Shown: piece by piece, positions 1 to 11,385 of the stretch
Numbering within the stretch: the first letter of the stretch is position 1
Layout: every line of letters starts with the position of its first letter
NCBI GenBank assembly: GCA_025331435.1
Contig: JAIWNI010000195.1
Span: 1 to 26,943, forward strand
DNA: 26,943 nt
DNA from: Choanephora cucurbitarum
Taxonomy: Eukaryota > Mucoromycota > Mucoromycetes > Mucorales > Choanephoraceae
Direction of reading: 5' to 3'
Position numbers and translations under genes: made by a program
The notes under the pieces: model-generated
What the model was told of the DNA's origin: nothing
Database searches by the model: none
What the model saw: only the letters and a program-made list of their open reading frames with translations

Positions 1-3000
1 GCAACAAACAACACAATGCCTTTACAGTCACAGTCTATTATACCTCCTCTATCTGATGCCATGCTAATGGAAACACAGGGCAACCCAATGGATTCTACAG
101 ATCAAAACACTATGATGATCTCAGCCGAAAACCTAGATTTCTCATTTGATGAAAAGAAGCCAGACATGGATAAACAGTCACCTCTAGAAATGCAAACTCG
201 CTCTGTTCAGCCTCTTCAGGAAGAGACACCAATGGACTTAGTTACCCATGAGGCTCCATCTGTAGATCAGCTGTATGTGCCTCCCCAGTTTGCACCTGTC
301 AAATTTGATTTTATGGTCAACGATGCCAAGTATACACAGGGCGGCAAATTCACCTATACGCCAACCACAGAGGATCAACAAATGATCAATAAGAAGCATA
401 GAAAATCAGAAGATTATCGACCAGATTATGTGCCTCCTATTCGAACCAAAAAGAACAAGAAGGGCAATATCAACAGTAGAAGAAAATCTAGCAAGCTCAT
501 TTTGGAGACAATTCATAAGGAAAACAAGTCATTGACAGTGCCTTGTACTCATGATACAGACGAAGCTCTAGGAGATACGAAAGAGAAGACATCACACAAC
601 GTGCTGACACATCATTACCATACCAATGAAAACGATAGTAACAGTCATGATAGCAGCAGCAGCAGTAGCAGCAGTGATAGCGATAGCAACAGTAGTGATG
701 GCAACAGCGATAGTGAAGAAAAAGCAGAGCATGGCGTTATCATAGACGATGCGATCACATCAAGAGGTATTCAGAGTGACAATGAATCTACAAGGTCAGA
801 AAATAGCCAGTTACCTGAAGAAGGCCCAAGCAAAACAAAACGTATCATAAATGCACTTCAGCAAGCTCAAGAACGTTATATTCAACAGCTGATTTGTCTA
901 AAGCCGTTGGTTCGACAAAAATCACTTCGCTTAGAACAGCTTGTTATGGATTATGACAGCCCTTTTGCTCAAGCAGTTGTTAGCAACACTATTCGACCTA
1001 ATCGCAACTTTTTGGACGACGAGAGTGAAGAAGATCGTTTTCGAGCACTGGATCATCTCTGTCAGCAAGCTGTCATGGGTGGTTATCCATTTTCTGGTGG
1101 TATTGAAGCTATGTCTTCTAATGGGTTTGAAGCAAATGAAGGCGAATCCGCTAAGGTGGTTATAGCCAGAAGAAGAAATTTACTTCAAAAACTGAACGGG
1201 GATGCGATTCATCTTCCTTCTACGCCAAATGATGTCGATTTCATGATTCAGCATTTTAAAGATATCTTGGGTGAAGTTTTTCATTACCAGCAACAACAAA
1301 AGAAGCAAACAGATACAATTGATCCAATGTGTCTTGATCAATTACCTATGCCTTCCTCTGTTACTGTCAAAGGGCCTTTGAGTGTCCAGCAATGTTATGA
1401 CCTTTCTGGTAAGATGGTTCATAAGCGGCTTTGACAAAAAAAAAGAGTGATATTGATAGTGATATATGATATAGAGGCAAACCAAGCTCATTCAAAGTAT
1501 GGGAAGTATCAAGTGAAAAAGCGTCGGCCTGCTGAGCCGAATCTGGATACACTACAACCACCTACAATTACTGTCAATCGACAGGAAGAATCACTTGAGG
1601 GCAGTTCGCGGTTGATCATGTTTTGGGAAAAGTTACGACTGGAGCCATATTCAAGCAAGAAGCATGTTGCTTATTTCGTACTTTATCCTAAAAATGAATC
1701 TGTAGAGGCCCATGTCACTCATTTCTTCCGTGGACTTAGCACATTGTACGAAACATGTCAATTAGGTGCTCATCTTCCAGGCAACACTCATACTTATCGT
1801 AAAGGGCTTGTGCCTGTCCCCTTATTAGGTAAGAAAAAAACAAAAATGAAAGCGATGATTACAAACACTCTAGTCATTTATTTTTAGCGGCTCAGCATCC
1901 AAATGAATCTATAGAAGATCGCCAACTACGTAGTTATATGGCAGAATGTCAACAGTTAGGCTCTAGCTTAAGTAGCATGATGAACGAGAACATTCATATT
2001 GTGATCTATCTTATCAACCCTATAACGCATCTCAAATCCCATTTGGATCTCAGTCTTTGCTTCCATAAACTCATGGATACATATCAAACAAGCATTGCAC
2101 AGCATATGCACAAGGCTCCACACAAGACACCTGCTCGTCTTGTACTTCAATTGATGCCTATTGAACATGTCTTACGCTCAACTGCCTTTGGTGGTTGTCT
2201 CAAGTTTGGCCTAAAAGAAATCGCATTTGCTGTTTACAGTAAATGCCATACAATTGTTCACCGACCTCCTAATGATCCTAAACTATCGATCGCTTCTATG
2301 GATATCTACTCACCTCCCTTTGTCTTATCTAAGCCTGTGCCTACACAAATCCCATTTAAACTGAAAAAGGCTATTCATGCATTTCCCACACTTCTTGAAG
2401 ATCACCCTGTACTTCATATGGCCTATAGCTTTAGTTTCGATAGAAAATGGATGGTGATTGTCTGGACTGACAATTATGGTGAGCTGATTGAGTTTGCTTT
2501 GCTAGATCGCCGGCAATACAAACACTTAATATTTAAAGAAGCCTGGTATCGTACAAAGCAGGTGTCAAAACGGACTGGATCAACGTGGACCTTCGTGATT
2601 GCCAAAATGGGTCTTTTATTTGAAGATGAATTGAAAGCCTGGATGACTTGCTTCCAAAAGAAATCCGAAGAAGAACAAGATAACGGATTGGGTGACGAAG
2701 AAAGGGTAGCTATTGTCAGTATTGATATTGAATCTACATTTCATGTTAATGTGGCTGCTTACGCATCACGATTGCATGAGTTGAATTCAGGTGATATAAG
2801 TGCAACTACTACACCTACAGGCAACAGTACTACTTCTTCAACAGCATCGCCCATCAGCACTGTACCCCTTAAGAAGATGATGGATGACCAGGGGCAGACC
2901 AAAGCTTTATTACTGAATCACCGTGTGGCCTATTCAAATAGACGAGAACGTATGTCATTTGGCATGTTGAACATGAATCCGATATCACACATAGAAGATT

Positions 3001-3328
3001 GGATGATACCCTTGGCCAGTGGTTATATAATTCATACACCACCTACTACAGAAAACCCAAATAACGAACTATTCAACTGCGATCCTGTTGTATTAGAGGT
3101 AGAAACAAAATCCATATATGGATACAACTTTATCTAATTCTGTTTCTTTAGATACACTTGATTTATAACCAAACAAATCACTCTGCTTATAGCACCCTGA
3201 GGGATATTATCAAAAAGTACCATGCCTTATCCTATATCAATGTGATGCCTTCTGATAGCAACTGCTTCCCTATCCACATCGCCTTGGTTGAAAGGCTCTG
3301 TCGTCTCTTACTTGTTGTTCATTCATAA
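1..3328 (+). CDS. MED13: Mediator complex subunit 13 (MED13/Srb8-module), C-terminal part, 5' partial
   Basis: Large subunit of the CDK8 kinase module of Mediator, which reversibly docks on Mediator and modulates RNA polymerase II transcription in the nucleus. The frame is open to the left edge, so the N-terminus is missing; 1049 residues are visible. Exons by frame-checked splicing: 1-1408, 1475-1828, 1888-3098, 3152-3328. The first visible third is disordered, with a Ser/Asp/Asn run (about 631-720) typical of casein kinase II sites. The conserved part starts near GPLSVQQCYDLS (about 1371) and continues through FWEKLRLEPYSSKKHVAYFV (1621-1680), the usual MED13 PIWI-like region. It ends in the family C-terminal domain, with VAYSNRRERMSFGM, DWMIPLASGYIIHTPP and the tail LSYINVMPSDSNCFPIHIAL. 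The last exon is joined in phase 0 from a GAG|GTAGAA donor to a TTTAG acceptor. Identification is firm; the missing 5' part lies outside the window. Confidence 0.9.
631..720 (+). repeat. AGC/GATAGC serine-codon microsatellite inside MED13
   Basis: Imperfect AGC/AGT/GAT triplet tract encoding a run of eight serines followed by alternating Ser, Asp and Asn. It keeps the MED13 frame. Such tracts change length by replication slippage and mark a disordered acidic linker. Confidence 0.8.
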
Positions 3329-3388
3329 TTTATTAAATACATACTATAGCTTGTTGTAACATAAAATGGATGACTTATTTACATTACA

Positions 3389-3831
3389 TTATACAATTCT
3401 AGGCGCAAGTGAGACTGCCTTCATCCAATTCTTTGTCTTCAATTCAGCAGAGACAACACCCAATACACGAGTACCGAGAGGTTCCTTTTTGTTGTTTAAC
3501 AAGATGCAGGCATTATCGTCAAAACGAATAGTACGACCATCAGGTCGAGACATCTCCTTCTTTGTACGGACTACAAGGGCATGACGAACATCACCCTTCT
3601 TGACCTTTTGAGCTGCAGCCTGAGTACCTGCAATGTTGGGGTTGATGGGTCTAGCACGCTTTACAACACATACAATTTCATCACCTAATCAAATATGAGT
3701 TACATCATCAAAACTAAAGTAGATCATTTACCAGCTCTGGCAAAACGAGCGCCGTTCATGACTCGAATACATTCGGCAATAATAGCTCCAGAGTTGTCAA
3801 TCACATTCATTGTACCCTTCAACCCGATCAT
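3389..3831 (-). CDS. MRPL38: Mitochondrial large-subunit ribosomal protein uL14m
   Basis: Component of the mitochondrial 54S ribosomal subunit at the inter-subunit face. Two exons on the minus strand, 3732-3831 and 3389-3684, joined in phase 1 across a 47-nt intron (GTAAAT...ATTAG), give 131 residues, the normal size of the family. The start MIGLKGTMNVIDNSGA matches the uL14 N-terminus (MI-x-x-x-T-x-L-x-V-x-DNSGA). Further family marks are GDEIVCVVKRA, VKKGDVRHALVVRTKKE, DDNACILLNN and EPLGTRVLG. The lack of an N-terminal presequence is normal for this protein in yeast. The mitochondrial rather than cytosolic assignment rests on the bacterial-type sequence; cytosolic uL14 differs clearly. It is convergent with MED13 (60 bp between stops) and divergent from DHFR. 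The symbol follows yeast usage. Confidence 0.9.
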
Positions 3832-3932
3832 ATTGGTATATGTGTATATGTATAAAAAAAAAACTAAGGGAAAAGAAGAACCCTGTAAGTGACTTTTTTA
3901 GGGCTTTTCTCAGAAAAAAAAGTCTCGACCTC

Positions 3933-3940
3933 TGATTGGC
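3933..3940. promoter_or_regulatory. CCAAT box in the shared uL14m/DHFR promoter
   Basis: TGATTGGC (inverted CCAAT) lies 50-57 bp upstream of the DHFR start and about 100 bp upstream of the uL14m start. The 158-bp gap between the two divergent start codons must carry the promoters of both. CCAAT boxes bind the HAP/NF-Y complex in fungi; use here is inferred. Confidence 0.4.
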
Positions 3941-3989
3941 TGCTTCTCCTTTTTTCTTTTCCTTTTACAACTCTCATTTTCTCGCAGTA

Positions 3990-4645
3990 ATGTCTAAACC
4001 ATTAGCGTTGATTGTAGCAGCTACAGAAGAATTGGGTATTGGCATCAACCACAACATGCCATGGCGTCTACCCAAAGATATGGCTTTCTTCAAACATGCT
4101 ACCAGTCATGTACCACATGGCTCCCAAGGTCAAAATGTAGTCATAATGGGCAGAGTGACTTGGGAATCGATTCCAGCCAAGTTTAGACCACTTGATAATC
4201 GATTCAACATCGTCGTCTCTAGAAATGCAGATTACGACTTGTAAAGTAATTTTGAAATGAGTTTCATTCCTTTCTCTTTCTTTTGTTAAATTGATAGTGT
4301 TCTAATAGAGGGTTGGATGAAGCACATAAGCACACAACCATATTGGTGAATTCATTTGAAAAGGCATTGTCAGTCATTGATCCTACTCAGCATGCACGCA
4401 CGTTTGTCATTGGAGGCGCTCAAATGTACAATTTGGCTATACAGCATCCTACTTGTTCACATATCTTGCTGACGCGCATCAAGAACAAAATTGAGTGTGA
4501 TACTTTCTTTCCAGCCATTGATAGCCAACAATTCCGCCAAGCAAGTCATCAAGAATTAGAAGCTTATGTCGAGAACACAGTACCTGAAGGCATTCAACAT
4601 CACAAAGAGTTGGCTTATGAGTTCACACTATACACAAAGCAATAA
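3990..4645 (+). CDS. DFR1: Dihydrofolate reductase
   Basis: Reduces dihydrofolate to tetrahydrofolate with NADPH, feeding thymidylate, purine and methionine synthesis. Two exons, 3990-4240 and 4309-4645, give 195 residues, normal for a fungal DHFR. Motifs: ALIVAATEELGIGINHNMPW at the N-terminus, WRLPKD with the likely catalytic acid Asp29 (equivalent to bacterial Asp27), NVVIMGRVTWESIP (NADPH and substrate contacts), NIVVSR, then FVIGGAQMYNLAI (second glycine motif) and HILLTRI. The ATG at 3990 is the first one preceding the conserved start; an upstream in-frame ATG at 3936 would add 18 unlikely residues. The intron acceptor must be the second TAG (4306-4308), since the nearer one at 4297 puts a stop in frame. 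The stop codon lies 6 bp from the dephospho-CoA kinase stop on the other strand. Confidence 0.93.
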
Positions 4646-4651
4646 AAGCCT

Positions 4652-5502
4652 TTATTTTAAACTGGCAATACTATCACTCATCGCCTGTAACACACTAGAA
4701 CCGTACTGACGTACAAGCACAGAAAGCAATCCAATAGCCACAGGTGGGCCAGTATATTCCAGCAACCAGGTGAATGTAGATGGTCTGATTTTATGAATCG
4801 TGTTTTTTACTTGAATCTCAAGCTGACTTAGATCGCTTGAGTTGTCGAGTATGATATCGGCCTTTTCCACTTTTTCTGCCATAGGCATTTGCGACTTCAT
4901 ACGCTGTAATGCTTGTTCTTCTGTTAGCCCATCTCTTTTTCTTAGCCTTTGTAATTGAAGTGCATCTGAACTTATCAAAGTATGAGTACATCAGTTGAGC
5001 TGTCCTATAAATGCTACATACCAGAAGACAACTATGGTTGTCTGCATAAACCGATCTAATTTGCTTTCTATCAACAAGGGCACATCAAAAACGACCATGT
5101 CTGCCCCCTTAATCCAATAAAAGAAAGCTTGTTTGACCATTTCCCATCGAACATAGGGATGAGTGCATCTGTTGAGTATTTTACGCTTTTCGGGATCTTG
5201 AAAGATAATCTGTCCTAGTTTTGGCCTATCCAAATGACCATCCTCTAAAAATACACTATCTCCGAAATGTTCTCGGATAAGTTGATTTGCTTTTCTTCCA
5301 GGTTCCACTATCTCTCTTGCGATCTTATCAGCGTCAATAATGGGGATGTTTTGTTCGGCTATCAAGCGTGATACTGTAGATTTGCCTGTCATTAACTGTG
5401 AGTTCATTTTCTGTTAAACTCTTTATTTTTTTTTCTTCCTCTTTATTCGCGCTGCATTCAAATACCTGTTGCTATGCCTCCTGTAAGTCCAATCAGCTTC
5501 AT
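4652..5502 (-). CDS. CAB5: Dephospho-CoA kinase
   Basis: Catalyses the last step of coenzyme A synthesis, ATP-dependent phosphorylation of the 3'-hydroxyl of dephospho-CoA. Three minus-strand exons, 5466-5502, 5022-5385 and 4652-4970, give 239 residues. The tiny first exon supplies the start MKLIGLTGGIAT; joined in phase 1 to GKSTVSRLIAEQ it makes a P-loop (G8-x4-G13-K14-S15). Other CoaE marks are IIDADKIAREIV (substrate-binding Asp), HPYVR, and VVFDVPLLIESKLD (the PLLFE-like motif). The third exon carries ALQLQRLRKRDGLTEEQALQRM, the lid helix. The last 40 residues (WLLEYTGPPVAIGLLSVLV) are hydrophobic and could anchor the enzyme to a membrane, as seen in some fungal CAB5 proteins. Without the 37-nt exon the P-loop is lost, so that exon decides the start. 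Confidence 0.92.
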
Positions 5503-5516
5503 TTTGTGATTTTCGA

Positions 5517-5777
5517 ATGCATGCGTTCAAAGAAACAATGTATAATGGCCATACGCGTAGACTGAGAAAATCGCGGAGTCAGAATTATACAGTAACCTTA
5601 AATCAGGGTAAAGGCATTCAAGAGCGTTTTGACTCGGGTGCTATTAAGGTTATGACAAAATGGAATCTTGATCAAAAAGGCTACAGCGCGTATCTTAGCT
5701 CAGTAAGTGAAAGTTTTTTCATGAATAACGCAAGCTTTGAAGACAAACTAGATGAACCTCAACCTGTAGCGATATAG
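5517..5777 (+). CDS. Small hypothetical ORF, 86 codons, divergent from CAB5
   Basis: Uninterrupted ORF with no recognisable domain. The N-terminal part is basic (HTRRLRKSRSQ); the rest is mixed, with no signal peptide or membrane segment. Its ATG is only 14 bp from the CAB5 start on the opposite strand, so it would sit in the CAB5 promoter or leader. A second in-frame ATG at 5538 is possible. No introns are evident, unlike nearly every other gene here. Composition is protein-like rather than low-complexity, which is the only argument for it. It may be a chance ORF or an exon of an unresolved gene. Confidence 0.3.
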   Translation: MHAFKETMYNGHTRRLRKSRSQNYTVTLNQGKGIQERFDSGAIKVMTKWNLDQKGYSAYLSSVSESFFMNNASFEDKLDEPQPVAI

Positions 5778-5852
5778 AGAGCATTAAGCATAAAAAACTC
5801 TAAAACTGAAAGTCAAAACCAAAAAAGCAAATCAGTACTAGAACGTAGTTAG

Positions 5853-5928
5853 CCAATTGAATACATCTTGGAGTAGTTATAGCTTTGTTCTTTTTTACTA
5901 TACCATTTCAGGAACTAATCTGATTGGC
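5853..5928 (+). promoter_or_regulatory. Pair of CCAAT boxes upstream of TRS120
   Basis: AGCCAATTG at about 5851-5859 and TGATTGGC (inverted) at 5921-5928, about 70 bp apart and 155-230 bp upstream of the TRS120 start. The second is the same octamer found in the uL14m/DHFR promoter. Binding by a HAP/NF-Y-type factor is inferred from the motif only. Confidence 0.35.
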
Positions 5929-5994
5929 TAATATTTACGGTTACATTTTTTTGTTATTCCCTAAAGCATTGAGGTACAACTTTGTTCCTTTTCC

Positions 5995-6012
5995 CTCTCT
6001 CTCTCTCTCTCT
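5995..6012. repeat. (CT)9 microsatellite
   Basis: Nine perfect CT units inside a longer pyrimidine tract (5985-6030) in the TRS120 promoter. Confidence 0.9.
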
Positions 6013-6082
6013 TTCTTTCCTTCTTTTCATTTTATACACTATATTAAACGAAGTCTAAAAAAGGAAATAAATAAATATATAA

Positions 6083-9000
6083 ATGGACCTTGCACTCGAC
6101 ATTACTTCTTCTTGCCGGGTCAGAGTCTTACTAATTCCTGTTTCGCCTATAAAGAAATCTAAGTTTTGGAGTCATGTCGAATTAGTTCGAAAGTTCAGTC
6201 TAGTCCGCCTTGGAGATGTCACTCCTAACCTTCACAAAGGCGCTAATGGTAAAGTGAAAACTACAGCTGTCTATACAGGAGCTGTCTTGAAATGTCGAGT
6301 TGTCTATAATAGTGCTAACAACTCACTTTAGCTAGATTCAGTAGTCAAGTTTTTCAAGAAGGACAGATGCATTTCCAGTTCGTGACAAAGTATGACCGAG
6401 ATCATAGTCATCTCGAGGACTTTCAGCCTCACCGACGTATTTTCGGTGTAAGTTTAATTTTCTTATTTATGTTTCCGCGAAGTTTGGTTGATTAAATGTC
6501 CTACTTTAGGTCATTGGTATTATGGATTGCCAAGAATGGAAAGACAAAGAATTAAGTGAAGGTTACAAGAAATTTCATGATATGCTTGGTCAGGTAAAGT
6601 AAAAGAAACAAAGTGTATATTGAGATACAAAATTTAATCGGCATCATGTAATAGTATCCGACAGCAGTAGCCACACGGTGTTTCGCCTTTGATCCAAACG
6701 AAAATCAGCCTGATGATACAAAAGGCCTAATCATGATTCCCAATGTTGGTAACATGTCTTTTTATATGAGCACCATGATATGCGATTTTGCAAGTGAGAT
6801 TTTGGATCAGTTTGCTTCTATTGTAAGTCATTTCGCGAAAGCAAGGATCAAGACTAAGCTTGTTCTTACATTTGTTTTTAGGCAGATCGTATCGAGAAAC
6901 TGAAGATGTTAGAGTCGCCCATTCCCATAGGATTTTTGCCGAGAAATGTGGAACAAACACGAGTACAGCCTCAGCCTTCAAGCAGCTCACCTGCCAATCG
7001 CTTGTCTACGCCTGCAACTACGAATGGTAATACAGGTCCTTCCCCGACTGGATCTGTTTCCTCCTCCTTTTTAAAACGAGCGTCTACTACAGCATCAAAC
7101 AACAACCGAAAGAGCACAATCAATCCATCACCTCCAACCCCCAAACCTTCTTTGTCTCGATCAACCACCTTCACTGGCTCACTAAATACCGGTAATGACA
7201 CCAATCGTACCATTCAACGTACGCCAGGTCGCATCAAAAAATTGTTTGCAGATTTCTATCTTTTGGCTGGTCGATTGCCTGATGCCATTAAGCAGTAAGT
7301 TTGTTTTATTAGAAGAATAATCACGTACTCATCGTTCTCTATTGTCTAGTTATCAGGAAGCAATTGACATGACACAGAGTTCATCGGATTATCTTTGGTT
7401 AGGTAGCGCCAAAGAAGGGTTGGCTTGTACAATGATTTTGATGACCTATCTTCGTTCAGATGTAGGCGTAAGTAAAAGAGAAAAAGAAAGGAAGTGAATA
7501 TACATGCGATAGTAGATCCGTACGATTAAACAGAGCAATACTCCCATAATAGCATATTGTATCCAGGCAATCTGCCAACAGTGAAGAAGAGGAAACGTCT
7601 GATCCTACAGGAGCCTCTCAAGAATCGCAGACAACTAAGAAGCCACCAGTGACCTTAGTAAGCGAAATCACCAACATGTATGAAGAATTAGTGCAAAGTT
7701 ACATCAAAGTCAACACATCCACCAACATTCCTATCCCCAAACTTGTATTAGCTGAGGCTTGTCTTAAGATAGCTCGATTCTTGATGACAGTTTTCTTAAA
7801 TGGTGGATGGAATGATGATTTAGTGTCCAGAATTGTTCAATCACCTACTATTCAAGTCAGCCGAAGTACTCGATTTATGACAATGTCTGAGCTTGCTAAA
7901 TATAAAGATAGCGATATTCCTCGATTTTCTATCGCCAACTGGGTATCTAAGTTATGGACAATGGATATGCGAGATATGGTTATTATCGATCAGGTAAGTT
8001 TGTTTTGTTATGCTGTCGTATAACTGATTCGAACATTGCTTTTAGATCAACATTATGACACAAATGTCTTCTATTTTATCTACCATTGGTTATCATCGTA
8101 AATCAGCTTGGTATATGTATGAGACTCTGAATCGTATGATACCTCTTTTGATTCAGGGAAGAGCTACAATAGCAAGCACGGGAGCAGCTAAGAAAATGGC
8201 AAAAGGAGATGATGGTATTTTGGAAGTATTGAAGCGAATTTGCGAGGTATACGGCATTGGAGGTAAGCACAAATTTACCGTTTCATGAAAATGTATTATT
8301 TTGACCACTTTTAATTCCTATAGAAAGCAATGTGCATGATGGTGGTGCTCTACAAATGATCCGGAATCGGTTTGACAGCAAAGAGAGGAGTAAAGACGTT
8401 TCAGGCACTAAAAATGACACTGTCGGGTTTGGTTGGGCAGCGCTTCAAATTGATATACTTAGAGAATGTATTGTCATTTCTGAAGCAATTCAAGGTACGA
8501 AGAATACATCATTTTTATTGAATACTATTACTAACACGACTTTGCAGATCATGCTTCCATGCTTTATTATACCACTGTCCTGTTAAAAAATTTATATCAA
8601 TATATCTCAAAAGAAGAGCAGATTCGACTTGCTTCTTCCATTCAACGTATAGTCAACATCAGTAAAAGATCTGGGCAAATAGAGAACAATGTCAATTACT
8701 GGGGCTTTAATATAGTCAAGTTAATACAACCTATCCCTCCAATTCCTCGCAAAGCTATTTATCAACATCCGTTGCTCATTGCAAAAGCAATTGCTGCTTC
8801 TAAAGAAGATCGCACTAACTCTGGAGATCCTTTTATTTATAATCCTTTTGCTAAAAAGAAAAACGATAAGGTAAAAAGAGAAAAGAGTATCAACCTTTAC
8901 AACTAGACTCAATTTGTTTCTCTCTTCTCTTTGTACAGCCTCAAATCAATCTGATCAAAGATGAAGCTTGTGAATTCAAAGCGGTATTAACAAATCCATT

Positions 9001-11182
9001 TGGATTTGACCTTGAACTGACCAACATTGTGCTAAGGTAAGTCCACTCTGGTTATTCTATTGGTTGGTAGAAGATTAAGCCCATATGTTTGTAGCACTTC
9101 TGGCATCGAGTTTTCTGCTATCCCTACAGCAGCAACTATTCCGGCCAATGATACGCTTGTTATTCGATTAATGGGCACACCACTCGAAACAGGTTTACTA
9201 GTCATTCGAGGCTGTATCATTAAGATCACTGGTTTTGCAGAACAAGAATTTTTGAACGAAAAGCAAGAAACAAAGAAAGTGGAGCAGCCAAAGAACAGTA
9301 AAGACATCATTCAGCAGTCAAAAGAATCAGAGCGATTTAAATACACGCAAGTAAAAAACAACTTGTGTAAATCAGCATTAAGCTAACTTGTTTCTACAGT
9401 GGTCTTCAAGCCCTTTGTAGAGGCCTCGAAATAGAAAGCAGCGATACAGCAGCACCTTCATCTACCGAAAAATCAGAACAACTCACACTAAACGTTATTG
9501 AAGATCAACCTTTACTCAAAATCAAATCAACTTCGCTCTTGCATGGTGCCGTTATGCTCTTTGAGGGTGAAATGAAGCATATTACTATTGACGTAGAAAA
9601 CATTGGCAACATTCCTGTTGATTTCTTGACCTTGTCATTTAATGATTCTACAACAACACATCCTAAGCCAATCAATCCTGAACTTCCTAGCGAAGAGCAG
9701 TATGAAATTGAACTTTATACCAAAGGAACACCTGTCTTTTCTTGGGAAGGATCGAAGTCGGATAGTCATCAGATCGGCAAACGTATTGATCTACCACCTG
9801 GTGAGCGAACACAGATTGTTGTCAATATATATGGCAAGCAAGGATGGTAAGGTTTATTCATAAAAAAGAGATTGTCATTGTTTGTCTTTGTGCTTGATTG
9901 CTAAAATATGATATAGTACTGGAGGTGCTATTCATATTGACTATGGTTACTTGGATAGAGCCATCAAGGATCAGAGTGAAAAATCAAGTAAATTTGATCA
10001 AGAGTTACCTGCTACTCTATATACCAGACAGTTGTATTTGCCTATTATGATCACCGTCTATCAAAACTTGGAAGCATTGAATTGGGATGCGCTTTATCTT
10101 CGCGATAATATGACAGTGACTCAATCTCAATTTGATAATGCAGTTGATCTTATAAAAAAACTTAGTATTGATCATATGGTATCTACTGAGCAACCTGTAG
10201 AAGAATTGTTGATGATTACGCAACAAGCCAATGACGACAATGACAAGAATCCTTATTGCTTACTGACACTGGATATTCGAAACACCTGGACAGTGCCCTT
10301 CGATGTCGAATTTACTATTGATAACTCAACAAACGATCAACCAGATAGTAAGTTGAAGTCCACTGTTACCATTCAACCAGCACTCACAAAGAGGTAAGAA
10401 GTAAGCTAATCAGCTATATGATAAACGATATTCACCAGAAAGAGCACCTTAGAATGGTTCTTCCATTGAAAAAGTTGTTCCTGACACATGAAGAGCGACT
10501 GCAGCCTATTCCTAGTTTTGAGCCCAACAAACAATTTGTGGTGTCTCAAGCACCTAAAATGGCACCTGAACAAGAGCGAGCTCATCTCCAAATGTTTTGG
10601 TACCGAGAGCAACTATTGTCTCGTGTGAAGGCGAATTGGCGGTGTCGTGCCTCTGGACGAAGTGGTATCATCAATTTACGTCCTTCACTCAGATTGACTG
10701 CTTTACAACTAAGTGTGCTAAAGAAGCAAGATATCGAATTTATTGTAGATATGACTCAGGAAGATGGCACTACAACTGTTGCACACAGACAGTTTGCTTG
10801 TCAAGTAAATACTTTTGTACATATGAACGTGACAATAGCCAATCGACAAGGTAATTCTATAGAGAGAAACCAAAATTGAGACCAAAGACCCCTAACCTAT
10901 TGCTTGCTAGTTCGACCTGTTAAATTAATATTACGTATACAACCAGTACAGAGTTACAATGATGGAGCAAAAGAATATGACTTGACAGAGAAATTATTAA
11001 TGCAAGGTATATCACAGTTTGTACTGCCTGAAATACCTTCAGGTGGTGAATATACACATGTGATCCCTCTTTGCTTTTTGTCAAGAGGCAAGTTTGAATT
11101 CTTGTATCATGTAGAAGATGTTCATACTAGAGAAATCTATTACGATCATGATTGGGCTTTTGTCAATGTGAGTGAGAATTAG
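6083..11182 (+). CDS. TRS120: TRAPPII complex subunit Trs120 (TRAPPC9)
   Basis: Subunit specific to TRAPPII, the exchange factor for Ypt31/32 (Rab11) GTPases at the late Golgi. Sixteen exons: 6083-6248, 6332-6447, 6510-6593, 6655-6822, 6882-7294, 7350-7467, 7553-7993, 8046-8262, 8324-8494, 8548-8870, 8939-9036, 9095-9364, 9400-9846, 9917-10393, 10453-10850, 10911-11182. The sum is 4179 nt, an exact 1392 residues, near the 1289 of yeast. Diagnostic stretches: N-terminal RVRVLLIPVSPIKKSKFW and VRLGDVTPNLH; a Ser/Thr/Pro linker at 6950-7200; GRIKKLFADFYLLAGRLPDA; and the Ig-like C-terminal half with LHGAVMLFEGEMKHITIDV, NIPVDFLTLSFNDST, VLPLKKLFLTHEE and FWYREQLLSRVKANW. Two junctions are unusual: the 12/13 intron is only 35 nt with a GTGTAA donor, and the 14/15 acceptor is fixed only by phase. 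Whole-gene identity is firm; those junctions are less so. Confidence 0.9.
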
Positions 11183-11385
11183 ATAGATCCGGTTGTAGAA
11201 GCCCACCTTATATATATGCATACACCCTCACACGTATATAACAACACTACTCATTACATAAAAGAAAGAAAATATAATGTTTGAAGATTGTTTCATAGAT
11301 ATTAAGTTGATGAATATAAACGTATGGTTGAGTATATATGTACAAAAGAAATGGCAAGGAGATGATATATAGTAAGCCTTTTTTC

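Larger units (their letters stand above)
5778..6082. other. TRS120 upstream region with a (CT)9 tract
   Basis: This 305-bp gap holds no convincing gene. It contains two CCAAT boxes and a pyrimidine tract with (CT)9 at 5995-6012, followed by an A/T-rich stretch leading to the TRS120 ATG. A CT-rich block just upstream of the start is common in fungal promoters of constitutive genes. Confidence 0.5.

Noticed and set aside
941..1165. 74-codon plus ORF inside MED13
   Set aside because: Shifted-frame shadow of the MED13 exon, whose own frame is clearly coding.
6971..7213. 80-codon minus ORF opposite TRS120 exon 5
   Set aside because: Antisense of the Ser/Thr/Pro linker of Trs120; GC-skewed composition explains the open frame.
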